Source of the DNA: JAXMAF01 sp046350555
Lineage (GTDB): Bacteria > Planctomycetota > Phycisphaerae > Phycisphaerales > SM1A02
Length of the DNA: 64,000 bases
Assembly: GCA_046350555.1 (NCBI GenBank)
Contig: JAXMAF010000015.1
Coordinates: 62,001 to 126,000 of the forward strand
Direction: 5' to 3'
This document shows positions 1 to 10,435 of this stretch, one piece after another (the stretch's first letter is position 1; each line of letters opens with the position of its first letter). Made by a program: the position numbers and the translations under genes. Under the pieces are notes generated by a model. It worked only from the letters and a program-made list of their open reading frames with translations. It did no database searches and was not told the DNA's origin.

Positions 1-159
1 CGGGTTTCGGCCGCGGGCCTCTCCCTGCTCCTCTCCTTCGCCCACGAGGCGAAGGGCGCACAGCCGGCGCCGGCCGTCGAGGCGGTCCGGGTCGGGCCTC
101 CGATCCGAGCGCTCTTCCGGCTCGTCGGACTTGATCGCGCGTGGGCGTCGCACGACTGA
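1..159 (+). CDS. STAS-domain protein, C-terminal fragment (5' end outside window)
   Basis: Frame 1 is open from the first base and stops with TGA at 157-159. The readable tail has an SAAGLSLLLSFAHEA segment, then VRVGPPIRALFRLVGLD. That is the layout of the last helices of a STAS domain (anti-sigma-factor antagonist or chemotaxis partner type), in which a S.AG..LL helix precedes a final RLL.L.GLD helix. It sits 17 bp upstream of the chosen cheA start and is probably the first or an early gene of the chemotaxis operon. The family call rests on only about 50 residues. The N-terminal half, including the usual phosphorylatable serine region, lies outside the window. Confidence 0.6.
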   Translation, partial: RVSAAGLSLLLSFAHEAKGAQPAPAVEAVRVGPPIRALFRLVGLDRAWASHD

Positions 160-176
160 ACGAGGACCCGGTTTCG

Positions 177-3122
177 GTGGAAACAAGCGACAATCAACGC
201 TTTGTTGTCGAGGCCCGCGAGCATCTGGCGGCGATGACGGCGGCGCTGATTGCGCTCGAGCGCGGCGACGCGGATCCACGCGCCCGCGTCGAGCAGTTGC
301 TGCGCGCGGCGCACAGCGTCAAGGGCGGCGCCGGCTTCACCGGACGCCGCAACGTCGAGCGACTGGCGCACGCCCTGGAGACCGCCATCGAGAACGTGCG
401 CGAGGGACGGATCGCGGCGTCGGCGGAGGCGATCGACGCCATGCTCGCCGTCCTCGACCGCGTCGGCGGGATGATCGACGACCTCGAGCACAGCGATGAG
501 GTCGACATCTCGGAGCCGATGACGCGCCTCGGGCCCTTGATCGACGCGGCCGCGCCGCCGGCGAGCGGGCCCGGCGCGATCGAGGCCCGGCCATCGCCGC
601 GCACCACGGACGCGACGGTGGACGCGTCGATGGCGCAGGTCAGCGACTTTCCGCTCTCCGAGCGCGTCCGGTCGGGCTGGTCGCCGGGCACATCGTTCCT
701 CTATGGCGTCAAGCTCGACTGGTTCGCCTGCGAGCGCGAGTTCGGAATCGACCCGCTGGAGGTGGCGCGGCGCCTGGAGGACTCCGGCACCCTCCTCGAC
801 TCGCGCGTCGATCCGGCGGAGGGCTCGTTGCATCAAGGTCCGGCGAGACCTCCGCTCTGGTGCCGCGCGATCATCGCCGCCACGCTGCCGCCGGAGGAGT
901 TCTCGAGGCGGCTGGACATCCCCTGCGCCGCGATCCTCTGCCTCCAGCAGGTCTCGGGCGGCGCGCCGTCGGATGCGCCCCGGCCCGCGCCGCGACCGAG
1001 ACCGCCTGCGGCCGCGACCTCCCTGCGCATCTCGGTGCCCCTGATCGATCGGATGATGGAGCTCGCCGGCGAGCTCGCCCTCGTGCGCAACCAGGCGCTG
1101 CGAGCGACCGATCCGACCAACGCGTCGCTGCGCCGGCTGATGCGAAGGCTCGACTCGGTGACGACCGATCTCCAGGACGCCGCGCTGCGGATGCGCATGC
1201 AGCCGGTCGCGAACCTCTTCGATCGCTTCCCGCGCACGGTGCGGGACCTGGCCCGCCAGGTCGGCAAGCAGATCGAGCTTCAGATCACCGGATCGGAGGT
1301 CGAGCTGGACAAGACCGTCCTCGAGGCCCTGGCGGATCCGTTGACGCACCTGATCCGCAACTGCTGCGATCACGGGATCGAACCGCCCGAGCAGCGCGTC
1401 CGGAGCGGCAAGCCGCCGACGGGACTCATCACCCTCGGCGCGCGGCAGGACCGGGGACAGATCGTGATCGAGGTGCGCGACGACGGAAAGGGCCTCGATC
1501 CCGAGGCGATCAAGCGGAAGGCGATCGAGTCGGGGATCAAGGGACGCGGCGAGCTCGACGCCCTGAACGAGCGACAGCTCTTCGATCTCATCCTGCTCTC
1601 GGGCTTCTCGACCGCCGCGCGCGTGACCGACCTCTCGGGGCGCGGCGTCGGGATGGACGTGGTGAAGACGAACCTGGAGCAGATCGGCGGCTCCGTGGAG
1701 ATCGACTCGGCGATCGGTCGCGGCACCCTCTTCTCGCTGCGCCTGCCGCTGACGCTGGCGATCATGCCGTGCCAGCTCGTGTCGTGCGGCGAGCGGCGCT
1801 ACGCGATTCCCCAGCGCGACCTCGAGGAGATCGTCCTGCTGGAACCGGACCGCGGACGTGCGCGGATCGAGTGCACGCAGGACGAGGAGGTCCTGCGCCT
1901 CCGCGGCGCCCTGGTGCCGGTGGTGCGCCTCGCCGAGGTGCTGGGCAGCCGCGAGCCCTTCACCGCGGAGACGCGGGCGCGCATCATCGCCCGCCACCAT
2001 CCACCGAAGGAGCCGACGGCCCGGCAGTACGTCGCCATCCTCCGCGTCGGCTCCCATCGCTTCGGACTCGTCGTCGACAACGTGCTGGGAAGCGAGGACA
2101 TCGTCGTCAAGCCGCTCCATCCCCTCCTGCGCCAGCTCGGGATCTTCGGCGCGGCGACGATCCTCGGCGACGGCGCCGTCGCGCTGATCCTCATCGGCGA
2201 GGGAATCGCGCGGCACAGCGGCATCCTTCATCGACCGTTGGTCCAGGAATTGCCGGGGCCGCCGGACTCCGCCACCGGCGCGAGCCGGACCCTGATGCTG
2301 TTCCGGCACGGCCCCTCCGAGCTGCTGGCGATGCCGCTCGCCGACGTGCGCCGCGTGGTCATGATCCGGCGCGACCGCATCGAGCGCGTGGGCGACCGCG
2401 AGCTCGTGAACGTGGATGGCGCCGCGGTCGGCGTCTTCCGGCTCGACCAGGTCCTGAACCTCTCGGCGTGCCCGGACGAAGGCCCGCTGTTTCTCATCCT
2501 GCCGCGGAATCCGCGGGCGTCCGTTGGACTGCTCGCATCGGCGATCGTCGACACGCCGACGCTCCCGTTCCAGCTCGACGATCGCGCGTACAAGGTCGAC
2601 GGCGTCCTCGGCTCGTCGATGATCCGCGGCCAGATCGCCATCTTCATCGATGTCGACCGCCTCGTGCAGATGTGGCTCGACTCGAACGGCGCCTCGCGAG
2701 GAAGCCTTCCGCGCGCCGCCCGCAGGAAGGTGCTCGTCGTCGAGGACACCCGGTTCTTCCAGCGCCTGATCACCAGCTACCTCGAGAGCGGCGGGTTCGA
2801 CGTCGCGCTGGCGGCCAACGGGGCCGAAGGCCTGGCGCGGCTCGCGGAGGGCCCTTTCGACCTGATCGTCTCCGACATCGAGATGCCCGTCATGGACGGC
2901 CTCGAGTTCGCCCGACGCGTCCGCGCCGATGCGCGCTTCGCCGGGATCCCGATGCTGGCGCTCACCACCCTCAGCGGCCCCGAGCATCGAGCGAGGGCGG
3001 CGGAGAGCGGCTTCGACGGCTACGAGGTGAAGCTCGATCGCGACATCCTCCTTGCGGCGGTCGGAGCGCTGCTCGGGTCCGACCGCACCGCCATCGTCCA
3101 CGAGGCGTCCGCCAATGAATGA
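177..3122 (+). CDS. cheA: Hybrid chemotaxis histidine kinase CheA with C-terminal receiver domain
   Basis: CheA autophosphorylates and passes phosphate to response regulators. Domains in order are: HPt with His46 in AAHSVKGGAGF; a middle region (about 155-255) of unclear family; the dimerisation helix hairpin; an HATPase with NCCDHGIE, DDGKGLD and GRGVGMDVV boxes; a CheW-like domain; a second degenerate CheW-like stretch; and a receiver with Asp900 in SDIEMPVMDG. It is about 981 residues, longer than classical CheA (about 650), because of the middle region and the receiver. The GTG at 177 is preferred because GAGGA at 162-166 is correctly spaced. An upstream GTG at 141 in the same frame would add 12 residues. 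The 3' end overlaps cheW by 8 bp. Confidence 0.93.
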   Translation: METSDNQRFVVEAREHLAAMTAALIALERGDADPRARVEQLLRAAHSVKGGAGFTGRRNVERLAHALETAIENVREGRIAASAEAIDAMLAVLDRVGGMIDDLEHSDEVDISEPMTRLGPLIDAAAPPASGPGAIEARPSPRTTDATVDASMAQVSDFPLSERVRSGWSPGTSFLYGVKLDWFACEREFGIDPLEVARRLEDSGTLLDSRVDPAEGSLHQGPARPPLWCRAIIAATLPPEEFSRRLDIPCAAILCLQQVSGGAPSDAPRPAPRPRPPAAATSLRISVPLIDRMMELAGELALVRNQALRATDPTNASLRRLMRRLDSVTTDLQDAALRMRMQPVANLFDRFPRTVRDLARQVGKQIELQITGSEVELDKTVLEALADPLTHLIRNCCDHGIEPPEQRVRSGKPPTGLITLGARQDRGQIVIEVRDDGKGLDPEAIKRKAIESGIKGRGELDALNERQLFDLILLSGFSTAARVTDLSGRGVGMDVVKTNLEQIGGSVEIDSAIGRGTLFSLRLPLTLAIMPCQLVSCGERRYAIPQRDLEEIVLLEPDRGRARIECTQDEEVLRLRGALVPVVRLAEVLGSREPFTAETRARIIARHHPPKEPTARQYVAILRVGSHRFGLVVDNVLGSEDIVVKPLHPLLRQLGIFGAATILGDGAVALILIGEGIARHSGILHRPLVQELPGPPDSATGASRTLMLFRHGPSELLAMPLADVRRVVMIRRDRIERVGDRELVNVDGAAVGVFRLDQVLNLSACPDEGPLFLILPRNPRASVGLLASAIVDTPTLPFQLDDRAYKVDGVLGSSMIRGQIAIFIDVDRLVQMWLDSNGASRGSLPRAARRKVLVVEDTRFFQRLITSYLESGGFDVALAANGAEGLARLAEGPFDLIVSDIEMPVMDGLEFARRVRADARFAGIPMLALTTLSGPEHRARAAESGFDGYEVKLDRDILLAAVGALLGSDRTAIVHEASANE

Positions 3123-3636
3123 CGTCGTTCCCGGCCGCGCGGCGACGACATCGTGCTGCACGTTCCGTTTGGAGCAGCGGCTCTATGGCATCGTCGTCGC
3201 GCAGGTGCGCGAGATCAGCCCGCTCCTCGCCGTGACGACCGTCCCGCAGGCGCCGGCGGCGGTGTGCGGACTGGTCAACCTGCGCAGCCGAATCCACCTG
3301 ATCCTGGACCCGCGACCGCTGCTCGGACTTGCGTCCGTCGGCAGCACCGCGGAGAGCAGGCTCCTCATCCTGAAGCCCGATGTCGCCAAGGACGTCGGCC
3401 TGCTCGTCGAACGCGGCGGCGACATCGTGCACGTGCCGTCGGATCGGATCGAGGTGGCGACCGGCGTCGCCGACTCGCCCGCCCATGCGGCCCCGCACCT
3501 GGTCGGCGGTGTCTGCAAGCTCGACGCCGAGCTGATGATGATCCTCGACCCGACGCAGCTCGTCGATGCCGTCAGCAGACTCTTTCGACACGGCGGCGCG
3601 ATGCCGACCACCACGACCTTGGAGACGATCACGTGA
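3115..3636 (+). CDS. cheW: Chemotaxis coupling protein CheW
   Basis: This 173-residue protein is almost wholly one CheW-type SH3-like domain. It begins with TFRLEQRLYGIVVAQVREI, followed by AVCGLVNLRSRIHLILDPR, and ends with DAELMMILDPTQLVDAV. CheW bridges receptor tips and CheA in the cytoplasmic signalling array. The ATG at 3115 overlaps the end of cheA, and the 3' end overlaps the MCP start as GTGA, so the three genes are probably translationally coupled. The domain fills the whole protein, so a CheV-type fusion is excluded. Confidence 0.9.
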   Translation: MNDVVPGRAATTSCCTFRLEQRLYGIVVAQVREISPLLAVTTVPQAPAAVCGLVNLRSRIHLILDPRPLLGLASVGSTAESRLLILKPDVAKDVGLLVERGGDIVHVPSDRIEVATGVADSPAHAAPHLVGGVCKLDAELMMILDPTQLVDAVSRLFRHGGAMPTTTTLETIT

Positions 3637-5907
3637 AGAACCTGAGCATTGGCGTCAAGATGGGGATCCTCGTTGCCGTTCTCCTCGCGACGGCGCTCAC
3701 CATCGCGGCGGTCGGGGTCACGCAGTTGAACCGGCTGAAGAACGAGTTCGACAATCTGGTGGAGACGACCAGCAGGGCGATGATGCTCGCCTCGGAGGCG
3801 CGCTCCGAGCTCTTCATGGCGGTGCGGGCCGAGAAGAACGCGATCCTCGTTCCGGAGAAGGCGGCCGCGGCCGAATCCGCCGAGGTTGCCCGCCAGCATC
3901 TGGGGCGCGTCAAGGAGCTGCGCGGCGACCTGGTCAAGCTGGTCGGCGCCAACCAGGCGACGACGGAGGCCACGGCGCTCGCCGACCTGGACCGCGGCCT
4001 CGACGACTTCGAGAAGAACCAGAAGGAGTTGCTGCGGCTCGCCGTGATCAAGTCCAACGTCGATGGCGGCAACCTCCTGTACGGAGACCTCTACCGGCGG
4101 GTCCTGGACGCCGAGGAGTTCGTCGACGGCCTCGCCGAATCCGCCCGGGAAGGCGGAGCGGCGGCCACTCCCGCGGCCGCTGCGGAGCAGAAGGCGAAGG
4201 TGAACGCCGGGCAGCAGATGCTCGGTCGCATCTACGACCTGCTCTTCCACGCGGCGCTGCACCTCAATTCGGCGAGCGAGAAGGAGATGGCCGAGCTCGA
4301 CGCGAAGATCCGCCAGGGCATCGCGGCGATCCAGGAGAGCTCGCGCCGCATGTCCGCGATGCTCAACGAGGCGGAGCGAGGCCGAGGTGTCTCCGTGCTG
4401 GCGTCGATCGAGTCGATCAAGCCCGAGATGCTCAGGATCCAGGACCTGTCGCACGCCAACACCGACGTCAACGCCCGGCAGCTGACCACGACCAAGGCGG
4501 TCGAGGCCACCAATCGATGCAACGCGGCGCTCTCCTCGCTGCTCGCGGCCCTGACGGAACGCCTCGGCGACGACAAGAAGGACGTGGCGGCGAGCGTGGC
4601 GTTCGGGCGCACGATCGTCGTCGCCGCGGGCGCGATCGGCGCCTTGATCTCGCTGGCGCTGGCGTTCGTGACGATTCGCTCCGTCACGCGGCCGGTCGAG
4701 CGCGGCGTCAAGGTCCTCGAAGCCATCGCGGCAGGCGACCTGACGCGCCGGATGAACCTCGATCAGCGCGACGAAATGGGCCGGCTGGCCGCGGCCTCCG
4801 ACCGTATGGGCGACAAGCTCCTCGAGGTCGTCACCCAGACCCGGGCCCTCGCGGATCGCCTGGGGGAATCCGACGGCGAGCTCTCCGGCGTCTCCCACGA
4901 CCTGCTCTCGCAGAGCCAGGAGATGGCGACGCAGGCGGAGTCCGTCGCCGCGGCGACCGAGCAGATGTCGTCCAACATCTCGGGCATGGCGTCCGCGGCG
5001 GAGGAGATGAGCGTGAACGTCTCCAGCATCTCCTCCGCCAGCGAGGAGGTGTCGGTCAACGTCGCAAGCGTCTCCGCGAGCGCCGCCCAGACCAGCCGCA
5101 ATGTCGGCGTCGTTGCGAAGTCGATCGGAGAGATCACCTCCTCGCTGAAGGGCGTCGCCCAGGATGCGAGGGAGGGATCGCAGATGACGCAGCAGGCCCG
5201 CGACATGGCGGCGACCGCGAACCAGGCGATGCGCCAGCTCGACCAGGCCGCGAGCGAGATCAACAAGGTCACCGAGGTGATCAAGTCGATTGCGCTCCAG
5301 ACGAACCTGCTCGCCCTGAACGCCACCATCGGTCGGCGGGCGAGGCCAGGCAAGGATTCGCCGTCGTCGCGGCGGAGTGGAAAAGGCTCGCCAACCAGAG
5401 CGGTCAGTCGGCCGAGGAGATCGCGCGCAAAGATCGAGGGCGTGCAGGCGAGCACGCGCGACGCCGTGAAGGTCATCGAGGCGTTGCCCAGTTCATCGAC
5501 CAGCTCCAACGTCTCGGCCGCGCGCGGATCTCCGACGCCTTGGTCGGCGTGCAGGCGCCTGCAGACCAGATCTCGACGGAGGTCGCCAGCGCCCACAGCG
5601 GCGTCGGCCGAGGATGTGCTGGTCCTCGATCGCCGAGGTCGCCCAGGGCGCACCGACGTCTCGGGCAACACGGCGGAGGTCTCCAAGGCCGCGACCGACG
5701 TGTCGCGGAACGCCTCGAGGCGGCGCAGGCCGCGCGTAGTCCATATCGCCCAACATCCACGGCGTGAGCGAAGGCCACGCGCCCAAGAACAACGCCGGCG
5801 GTCAAGGTCAACGAGGCCGCGCAGCGGATGAAGGAGATCTCGCGGGGCTCCAGCGCAACGTCGCCCACTTCGTCACCCGGCGGACAGTCCCCGTCGCAGG
5901 CCAATGA
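3633..5907 (+). pseudogene. Methyl-accepting chemotaxis protein, C-terminal signalling part broken by frameshifts
   Basis: The start is GTG at 3633 in a GTGA overlap with cheW. The N-terminus is a TM helix (MGILVAVLLATALTIAAVGV), then a helical-bundle sensor of about 300 residues, a second TM (about 4600-4680), HAMP, and a long signalling coiled coil. The frame is intact up to IALQTNLLALNATI near 5325, where the family continues with EAARAGE..GFAVVA. Here that continuation appears only in the next frame (GFAVVAAEWKRLANQSGQSA, about 5355-5420) and shifts again several times. The frame that ends GLQRNVAHFV stops at 5905-5907 and overlaps the cheB ATG as ATGA, which marks the original end. Preserved residues beside single-base indels look more like base-calling error than old decay. 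Confidence 0.82.
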
Positions 5908-6965
5908 CTGATCGCATCACCGTCCCGATCGTCGACGATTCCGCCTGTTTCGCTCCGCGGCTCGAGCAGGCGCTTGAGCCCGGGCAGGACGACATCGCGA
6001 TCGGCTCCGCGCGTCTTCGGCGCCCAGCAGCAGGTTCATCCGCAAGTCGCCTCCCGGCGTCGTCACGCTCGGCGTCGAGATGCCGGGCATGGACGGCTTT
6101 GGCCACGCTGGAACAGATCCAGCGCTCGTCGCCACGCGCGCGTGCCGCGCCCCGTCGCCGATCGTGATGGTGAGCGCTTCACGCAGCGCGGCGCGGACAT
6201 CTGACTCAAGGCTTGTCCAGGCAGGTGCGTTCGACTTCGTGACAAGCCGTCAGGACCGTCCACGAGGCGAACGTAGTCGCGGCGCTGCGCGACGAGGTCC
6301 TCGCGAAGATCCCGCGCGTGCGCGCGGCGTCGATCCAGGACGGCATCCGCAGGCATCGCGCACGACGCCCCGCGCAGCCGGCCGCCGCGGGCAGTCGATC
6401 CGCACCGATCCAGGCCATCGCCGTCGGCGAGGAAGATCGAGCGAAGACCTGCGCCCCTCTCCGTGCTGCTGCCGGGCTCTGCGCTGGTCGATCAACCCAT
6501 CCTCATCGTCCAGCATGCCGGCCGGCTTCACCGAGGTCAGCTCGCGGAGTCGCCCAGCGCGCCGAGGCGCGCGGGCGTCGTCGAGGCGACGGACGGGATG
6601 CAGACGCGGCACGGTGTACATCGCGCCCCGGCGGACGACACCGTCGTTCGCCCCGCGGAACGGCCGCCAGCGGCGAATCGGGACTGAACGACCAGCCCCG
6701 AGAATGGCTGCCGTCCTCGGCCGACGTCCTGTTTCGATCGGTCGCCGCGGTCTTTGGAGGCGCGGTCGCCGCGATCATCCTCACCGGCATGGGCCGGGAC
6801 GGCACGGCCGGACTCGGCGCCGTCAAGCGCGCCGGTGGATTGCGTCGTCGCGCGCAGGACGAGGCCAGCAGCGTCGTCTGGGGCATGCGGCAGCGCTGGG
6901 AAGCGGGCGTGACCGATGAGTTGCTTCCCGCTCGATCAGATCGCCCGCGCGGTCGCCGCGGGTGA
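5904..6965 (+). pseudogene. cheB: Protein-glutamate methylesterase CheB, many frameshifts
   Basis: CheB removes methyl groups from receptors under control of its receiver. The start MTDRITVPIVDDSACF is a receiver beginning, EMPGMDG lies near 6080 in another frame, VVMVSA-like and QRGADI pieces near 6165-6200, a QHMPAGFTE methylesterase piece near 6505-6530, and LTGMGRDGTAGLGAVKRAGG near 6780-6840. These pieces lie in order but in all three frames, so no intact product can be read. The phospho-acceptor position reads VTLGVEMPGMDG, with Gly where Asp is expected, but the base quality here is suspect. The 3' boundary is approximate. The gene lies between the MCP and cheR. Confidence 0.78.
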
Positions 6966-7011
6966 AACGAGGAAGGCAAGCCTGGCCCGTGGCGATGTCG
7001 CCGTGCGCGCG

Positions 7012-7911
7012 ATGGAACTTCCGCCGAACATCTTCCGCGAAGCTGGCCAAGCTGATCCACGACGAATCGAGGATGGTGCTTGGTCCCCGAGAAGGCCTCG
7101 TCCGCCATCGCCTCGAGCCACTCGTTCGCGAGGAGGGCCTTGCCGACTTCGCCGGCTACGGGTGCATCGCCTCGCACGCGCGCGGCTCGCCTGCGACGCC
7201 CTGATCGACGCGATCACCGTGAAGGAGACGCAGTTCTTCAGGGATCAGGCCTACTTCGACGCAATCAGGTCCCATGTGATGCCCACGATCGTCGCTGCGC
7301 TTGGCCGAGGCCGGGCAGCAGGCGCCTTCGCCCGCATCTGGTCGGCAGCCGCCTCGACCGGGCAGGAGGCGTACAGCGTCGCCATCCTCGCGCGCGAGTC
7401 CATGGGCAACGATGCTGGCTCCGCCGTCGATGAACGGCGGTTGAGCATCCTCGCCAGCGACATCTCGTCCGAGGCGATCGACAAGGCCAGCGCCGGTCTC
7501 TACACGCAGGCGGAGGTCCGTCGGGGGCTCTCCGAGGCGCGGCTGCACCAGCACTTCCGTCGGCGCGGCGAGCTCTGGAGCGTCGAGGAGTCGCTCCGTC
7601 GCATGGTCCAGTTCCGCACGTTCAACCTCCTGAACTCGCCGACCGAACTGGGGGCGTTCGACTTGATCCTCTGCCGCAACGTGCTCATCTACTTCGACGA
7701 CGCCACGCGCCGGCGCATCTGTCTCGGACTCTGCGGCGCGCTGCACGACGGTGGATGGCTGGCGCTGGGTTCGGCGGAGAGCCTCCGCGGAATGGAGGAT
7801 CGCCTCGAGACCGTCCTCGTCGGCAAGGCGATCCTCTATCGGAAGCCGCTCCGCGCGCCTGAGGGCGTCACGACGGCGCCCGCGCAGTCGACAACGGCTC
7901 GCCCCGGTTGA
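7012..7911 (+). pseudogene. cheR: Chemotaxis methyltransferase CheR, N-terminal third frameshifted
   Basis: CheR methylates receptor glutamates using S-adenosylmethionine. From about 7195 the frame is clean: LIDAITVKETQFFRD, then a SAM-binding segment ending in AASTGQEAYSVAI (conserved in CheR), ILASDIS, and FDLILCRNVLIYFD. Before that, MELPPNIFR (7012) belongs to this frame but KLAKLIHDESRMVLG and LVRHRLEPLVREEGLADFAGY belong to another, so at least two indels separate start and body. They continue the indel cluster that runs through the MCP and cheB. The stop lies 44 bp inside the convergent helicase gene. If the indels are sequencing errors the protein would be of normal length, about 295 residues. 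Confidence 0.8.
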
Positions 7912-10435
7912 CGATGGCCGTCACGTGGACGACCGCGCATCCCTGCTCGCGCGACGCATCCATGTCCACGCGCCCCTCGACGACCCATTGTCGCTCGTCC
8001 TCGGGATCGAGGATCCACTGGCGAACGCGGCCCGAGGCGGGGTCGAACTCGAAGAGTTCCGGACCGCGCGCATCGGGGGTGACGAGGACTTCGTCGTGCG
8101 CGTTCCAATACGGCTCGAACCGGGCCTTCGCCGCCTCGGCGCCGAACTGCTCGCCGGCGATCGCGCCGTAGTCGCGTCGCGCCAGCGCGCGAACCCACTC
8201 GAACGCCCGCGTGCGCACCATGCGCCGCAGCATGCTGTCGAAGTGCGCCGCCCGCCGGGCGACCTCCGCGTCCGATGCGCTCGGCGCCGCGCCGGTCCCG
8301 CCCGGGTCCGGCTCGAGTCCGTGTCGCGCCCACTCCTCGGCAACGCTCGAGTCGACCTGGTCCACCAGCGCCGCCAGATCCTCGATCAGGCGCGCAATCG
8401 ACTCGGTGCGGGCCTCGGGCGGCACCGCCCTCGCCAGGATCTTCTGCGCATCGGCAAGGTGGTGATAGAGCGTGTGCTCGTGATGCTGAAGATCGAGGTC
8501 GCGCACGTAGTCGGCGAACGACTTGGCGCGCTCCAGGAGATCGCGGGCCACCGACTTCGGACTCGGCTCGTGGTCCGCGATGAAGGGATTGCGGGCGTCC
8601 CACTGCCGAAACCACTGGTCGATCTCCTCCGCCATCGGCCGTGGATGGGTGATCGCCTCGAGCTCCTCGTTCATCGCGTTGGCTTCCTCGATCGACTGGC
8701 CTGGCGCCCAGAGCTCGTTGCGCCGCGCCTGCCGCGCCGCGCGCTGCTGCGCCCTGAGGATCTCGTCCGGATCGTCGAGGATCGACTCCGCGATCGTCAG
8801 GACCCGCAGGTCGTGGTCTGGATCCTCCGGATCGAGCCGGGCGATCGCGAAGCGAACGAACGGAAGCAGTGGTCGGTCGAACGACTCCATGAGATCGACC
8901 GCCTGCGTCAGGTCGTAGAGGCAGCCGTTCGCGTCGGGCTCGTCGAGTCGTCGCGCGAGGCCCGTCTCGGCGAACGCCGCCACGATCCTCTCGGCCGTCG
9001 CCCGATGCTCCTCCTGCTTCGTTCCGACGGAGGCGATCAGTCGCTCCAGCGCGGCGCGACCGTCGCCGGCGCGGCGCAGGATCTGGAGGACCACCGGTCC
9101 GGTGATCGCGAAGCGCGTCACCAGGCGCTCGACGGGCTGGTCGCGCAGCCGCTCGAGCGTCTTCTCGTTCCATCCCTTGAACCCTTCGGGCGGGCTCTCC
9201 GGCCAGAACTTCTTGCCGGACATCTCGGCCTTGCGCTTCTTGCGGGCGTTGTTGACCTCGTGCTCCGGAGGCTGGACGAGCACGGTGCCGAGCGTGTCGT
9301 GGCCCTTGCGCCCCGCGCGCCCGGCGATCTGCCTGAACTCGCCCGGCTTCAGGTGATGGGCGCCGCTGCCGCTGCGCTTGTAGAGCTGCGTGAAGATCAC
9401 GGTGCGGATCGGCATGTTGACGCCGACGCCGAGCGTGTCCGTGCCGCTGATCACGGTGACGAGTCCCTGCGTCGCCAGCCGCTCCACGAGGCGACGGTAC
9501 TTGGGCAGCATGCCGCCGTGGTGCACCGCCAGGCCGTGCGGCAGCACCTCCCTGAGCTTGCGGCCGAAGGGCGTGTCGAGCCGGTGACGCTCGAGCTCGC
9601 GCTCGATGAGGACGCGGCGCGCGCGATCCTTCTCGTCGAGCGCCTTGCTCTTGAGCTTGGGGGCCAGTTCCGCGGCGTCGCGGCGCCGGAACGAGACGAC
9701 GTAGCAGGGCGTCATCGCGCCGTGGCGCACCTCGTCGAGCGTCTCCAGCAGGAGCTTCTCGTGCTGGTACCTGAATTCGAGCGGAACGGGCCGTTCCTTC
9801 GAGCAGACCGCGACCGCCGGCGCCCCGGTCCGACGGCGCAGGTCGTCGCACAGGGCCGCCGGCTCCAGGTCGTGAAGCGTCGCCGACATGAGCAGGAAGC
9901 GCGCCTCGGTCATCTCGAGCAGCGGCACGAGCCAGGCCGATCCGCGCTCGGGGTCCGAGTAGTAGTGGAACTCGTCCATCACCACCCAGCCGAACGGAGT
10001 CCTCGTGCCCTCGCGCAGCGCCATGCTCTCGAGGATCTCGGCCGTGCAGCAGATGACGGGCGCGCCGGCATTCACGGTCGCGTCGCCGGTCATCAGCCCC
10101 ACGTGGCGCGCGCCGAACGCGTCGCAGAGGTTGAAGAACTTCTCGTTGACCAGCGCCTTGGTCGGGGCGGTGTAGACCGATCGGCGCAGATGCTCGGGCA
10201 CGGTCGCATCCAGGGCCCGATGACCGCGCCAGAAGCACGCGAACTGCGCCGCCAACGCCACCAGCGACTTCCCGGAGCCGGTTGGCGTCGCAAGCACGAC
10301 GCTCTTGTGCTCGAAGATCGCCTCGAACGCCTCGTACTGGGCCGGATAGGGCTCGACGCCGGAGGCCTCGCAGTGCTCGACGAACGCCACCAGCAGGTCG
10401 CTCGGCTCGGCGGACCTCGGCGCGTGGCGCACCAT
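7868..10435 (-). CDS. DEAD/DEAH-box helicase, Ski2-like with DUF3516-type C-terminus
   Basis: This is an ATP-dependent nucleic-acid helicase of about 855 residues. The helicase core shows Walker A ATPTGSGKS, TAPTKALVNEKF, DEFHYY as motif II, LLMSATLHD as motif III, VISGTDTLGVGVNMP, and QIAGRAGRKG as motif VI. The ring-like Ski2 pattern (GVGVNMPIRTV, GRAGR.G) is clear. The C-terminal 350 residues resemble the DUF3516 extension found on such helicases in actinobacteria and other GC-rich bacteria. The ATG at 10435 gives about 30 residues before the YPAQYEA Q-motif, as in relatives. An in-frame GTG at 10525 would add 30 residues. The gene is monocistronic and its 3' end overlaps cheR. Substrate and role cannot be read from sequence. 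Confidence 0.88.
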   Translation of the reverse strand: MVRHAPRSAEPSDLLVAFVEHCEASGVEPYPAQYEAFEAIFEHKSVVLATPTGSGKSLVALAAQFACFWRGHRALDATVPEHLRRSVYTAPTKALVNEKFFNLCDAFGARHVGLMTGDATVNAGAPVICCTAEILESMALREGTRTPFGWVVMDEFHYYSDPERGSAWLVPLLEMTEARFLLMSATLHDLEPAALCDDLRRRTGAPAVAVCSKERPVPLEFRYQHEKLLLETLDEVRHGAMTPCYVVSFRRRDAAELAPKLKSKALDEKDRARRVLIERELERHRLDTPFGRKLREVLPHGLAVHHGGMLPKYRRLVERLATQGLVTVISGTDTLGVGVNMPIRTVIFTQLYKRSGSGAHHLKPGEFRQIAGRAGRKGHDTLGTVLVQPPEHEVNNARKKRKAEMSGKKFWPESPPEGFKGWNEKTLERLRDQPVERLVTRFAITGPVVLQILRRAGDGRAALERLIASVGTKQEEHRATAERIVAAFAETGLARRLDEPDANGCLYDLTQAVDLMESFDRPLLPFVRFAIARLDPEDPDHDLRVLTIAESILDDPDEILRAQQRAARQARRNELWAPGQSIEEANAMNEELEAITHPRPMAEEIDQWFRQWDARNPFIADHEPSPKSVARDLLERAKSFADYVRDLDLQHHEHTLYHHLADAQKILARAVPPEARTESIARLIEDLAALVDQVDSSVAEEWARHGLEPDPGGTGAAPSASDAEVARRAAHFDSMLRRMVRTRAFEWVRALARRDYGAIAGEQFGAEAAKARFEPYWNAHDEVLVTPDARGPELFEFDPASGRVRQWILDPEDERQWVVEGRVDMDASREQGCAVVHVTAIVNRGEPLSTARAPS

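Noticed and set aside
3183..4898. A 571-codon antisense frame over cheW and the MCP
   Set aside because: It lies opposite well-supported genes and reads as Arg/Gly/Leu-rich shadow text with no start signal.
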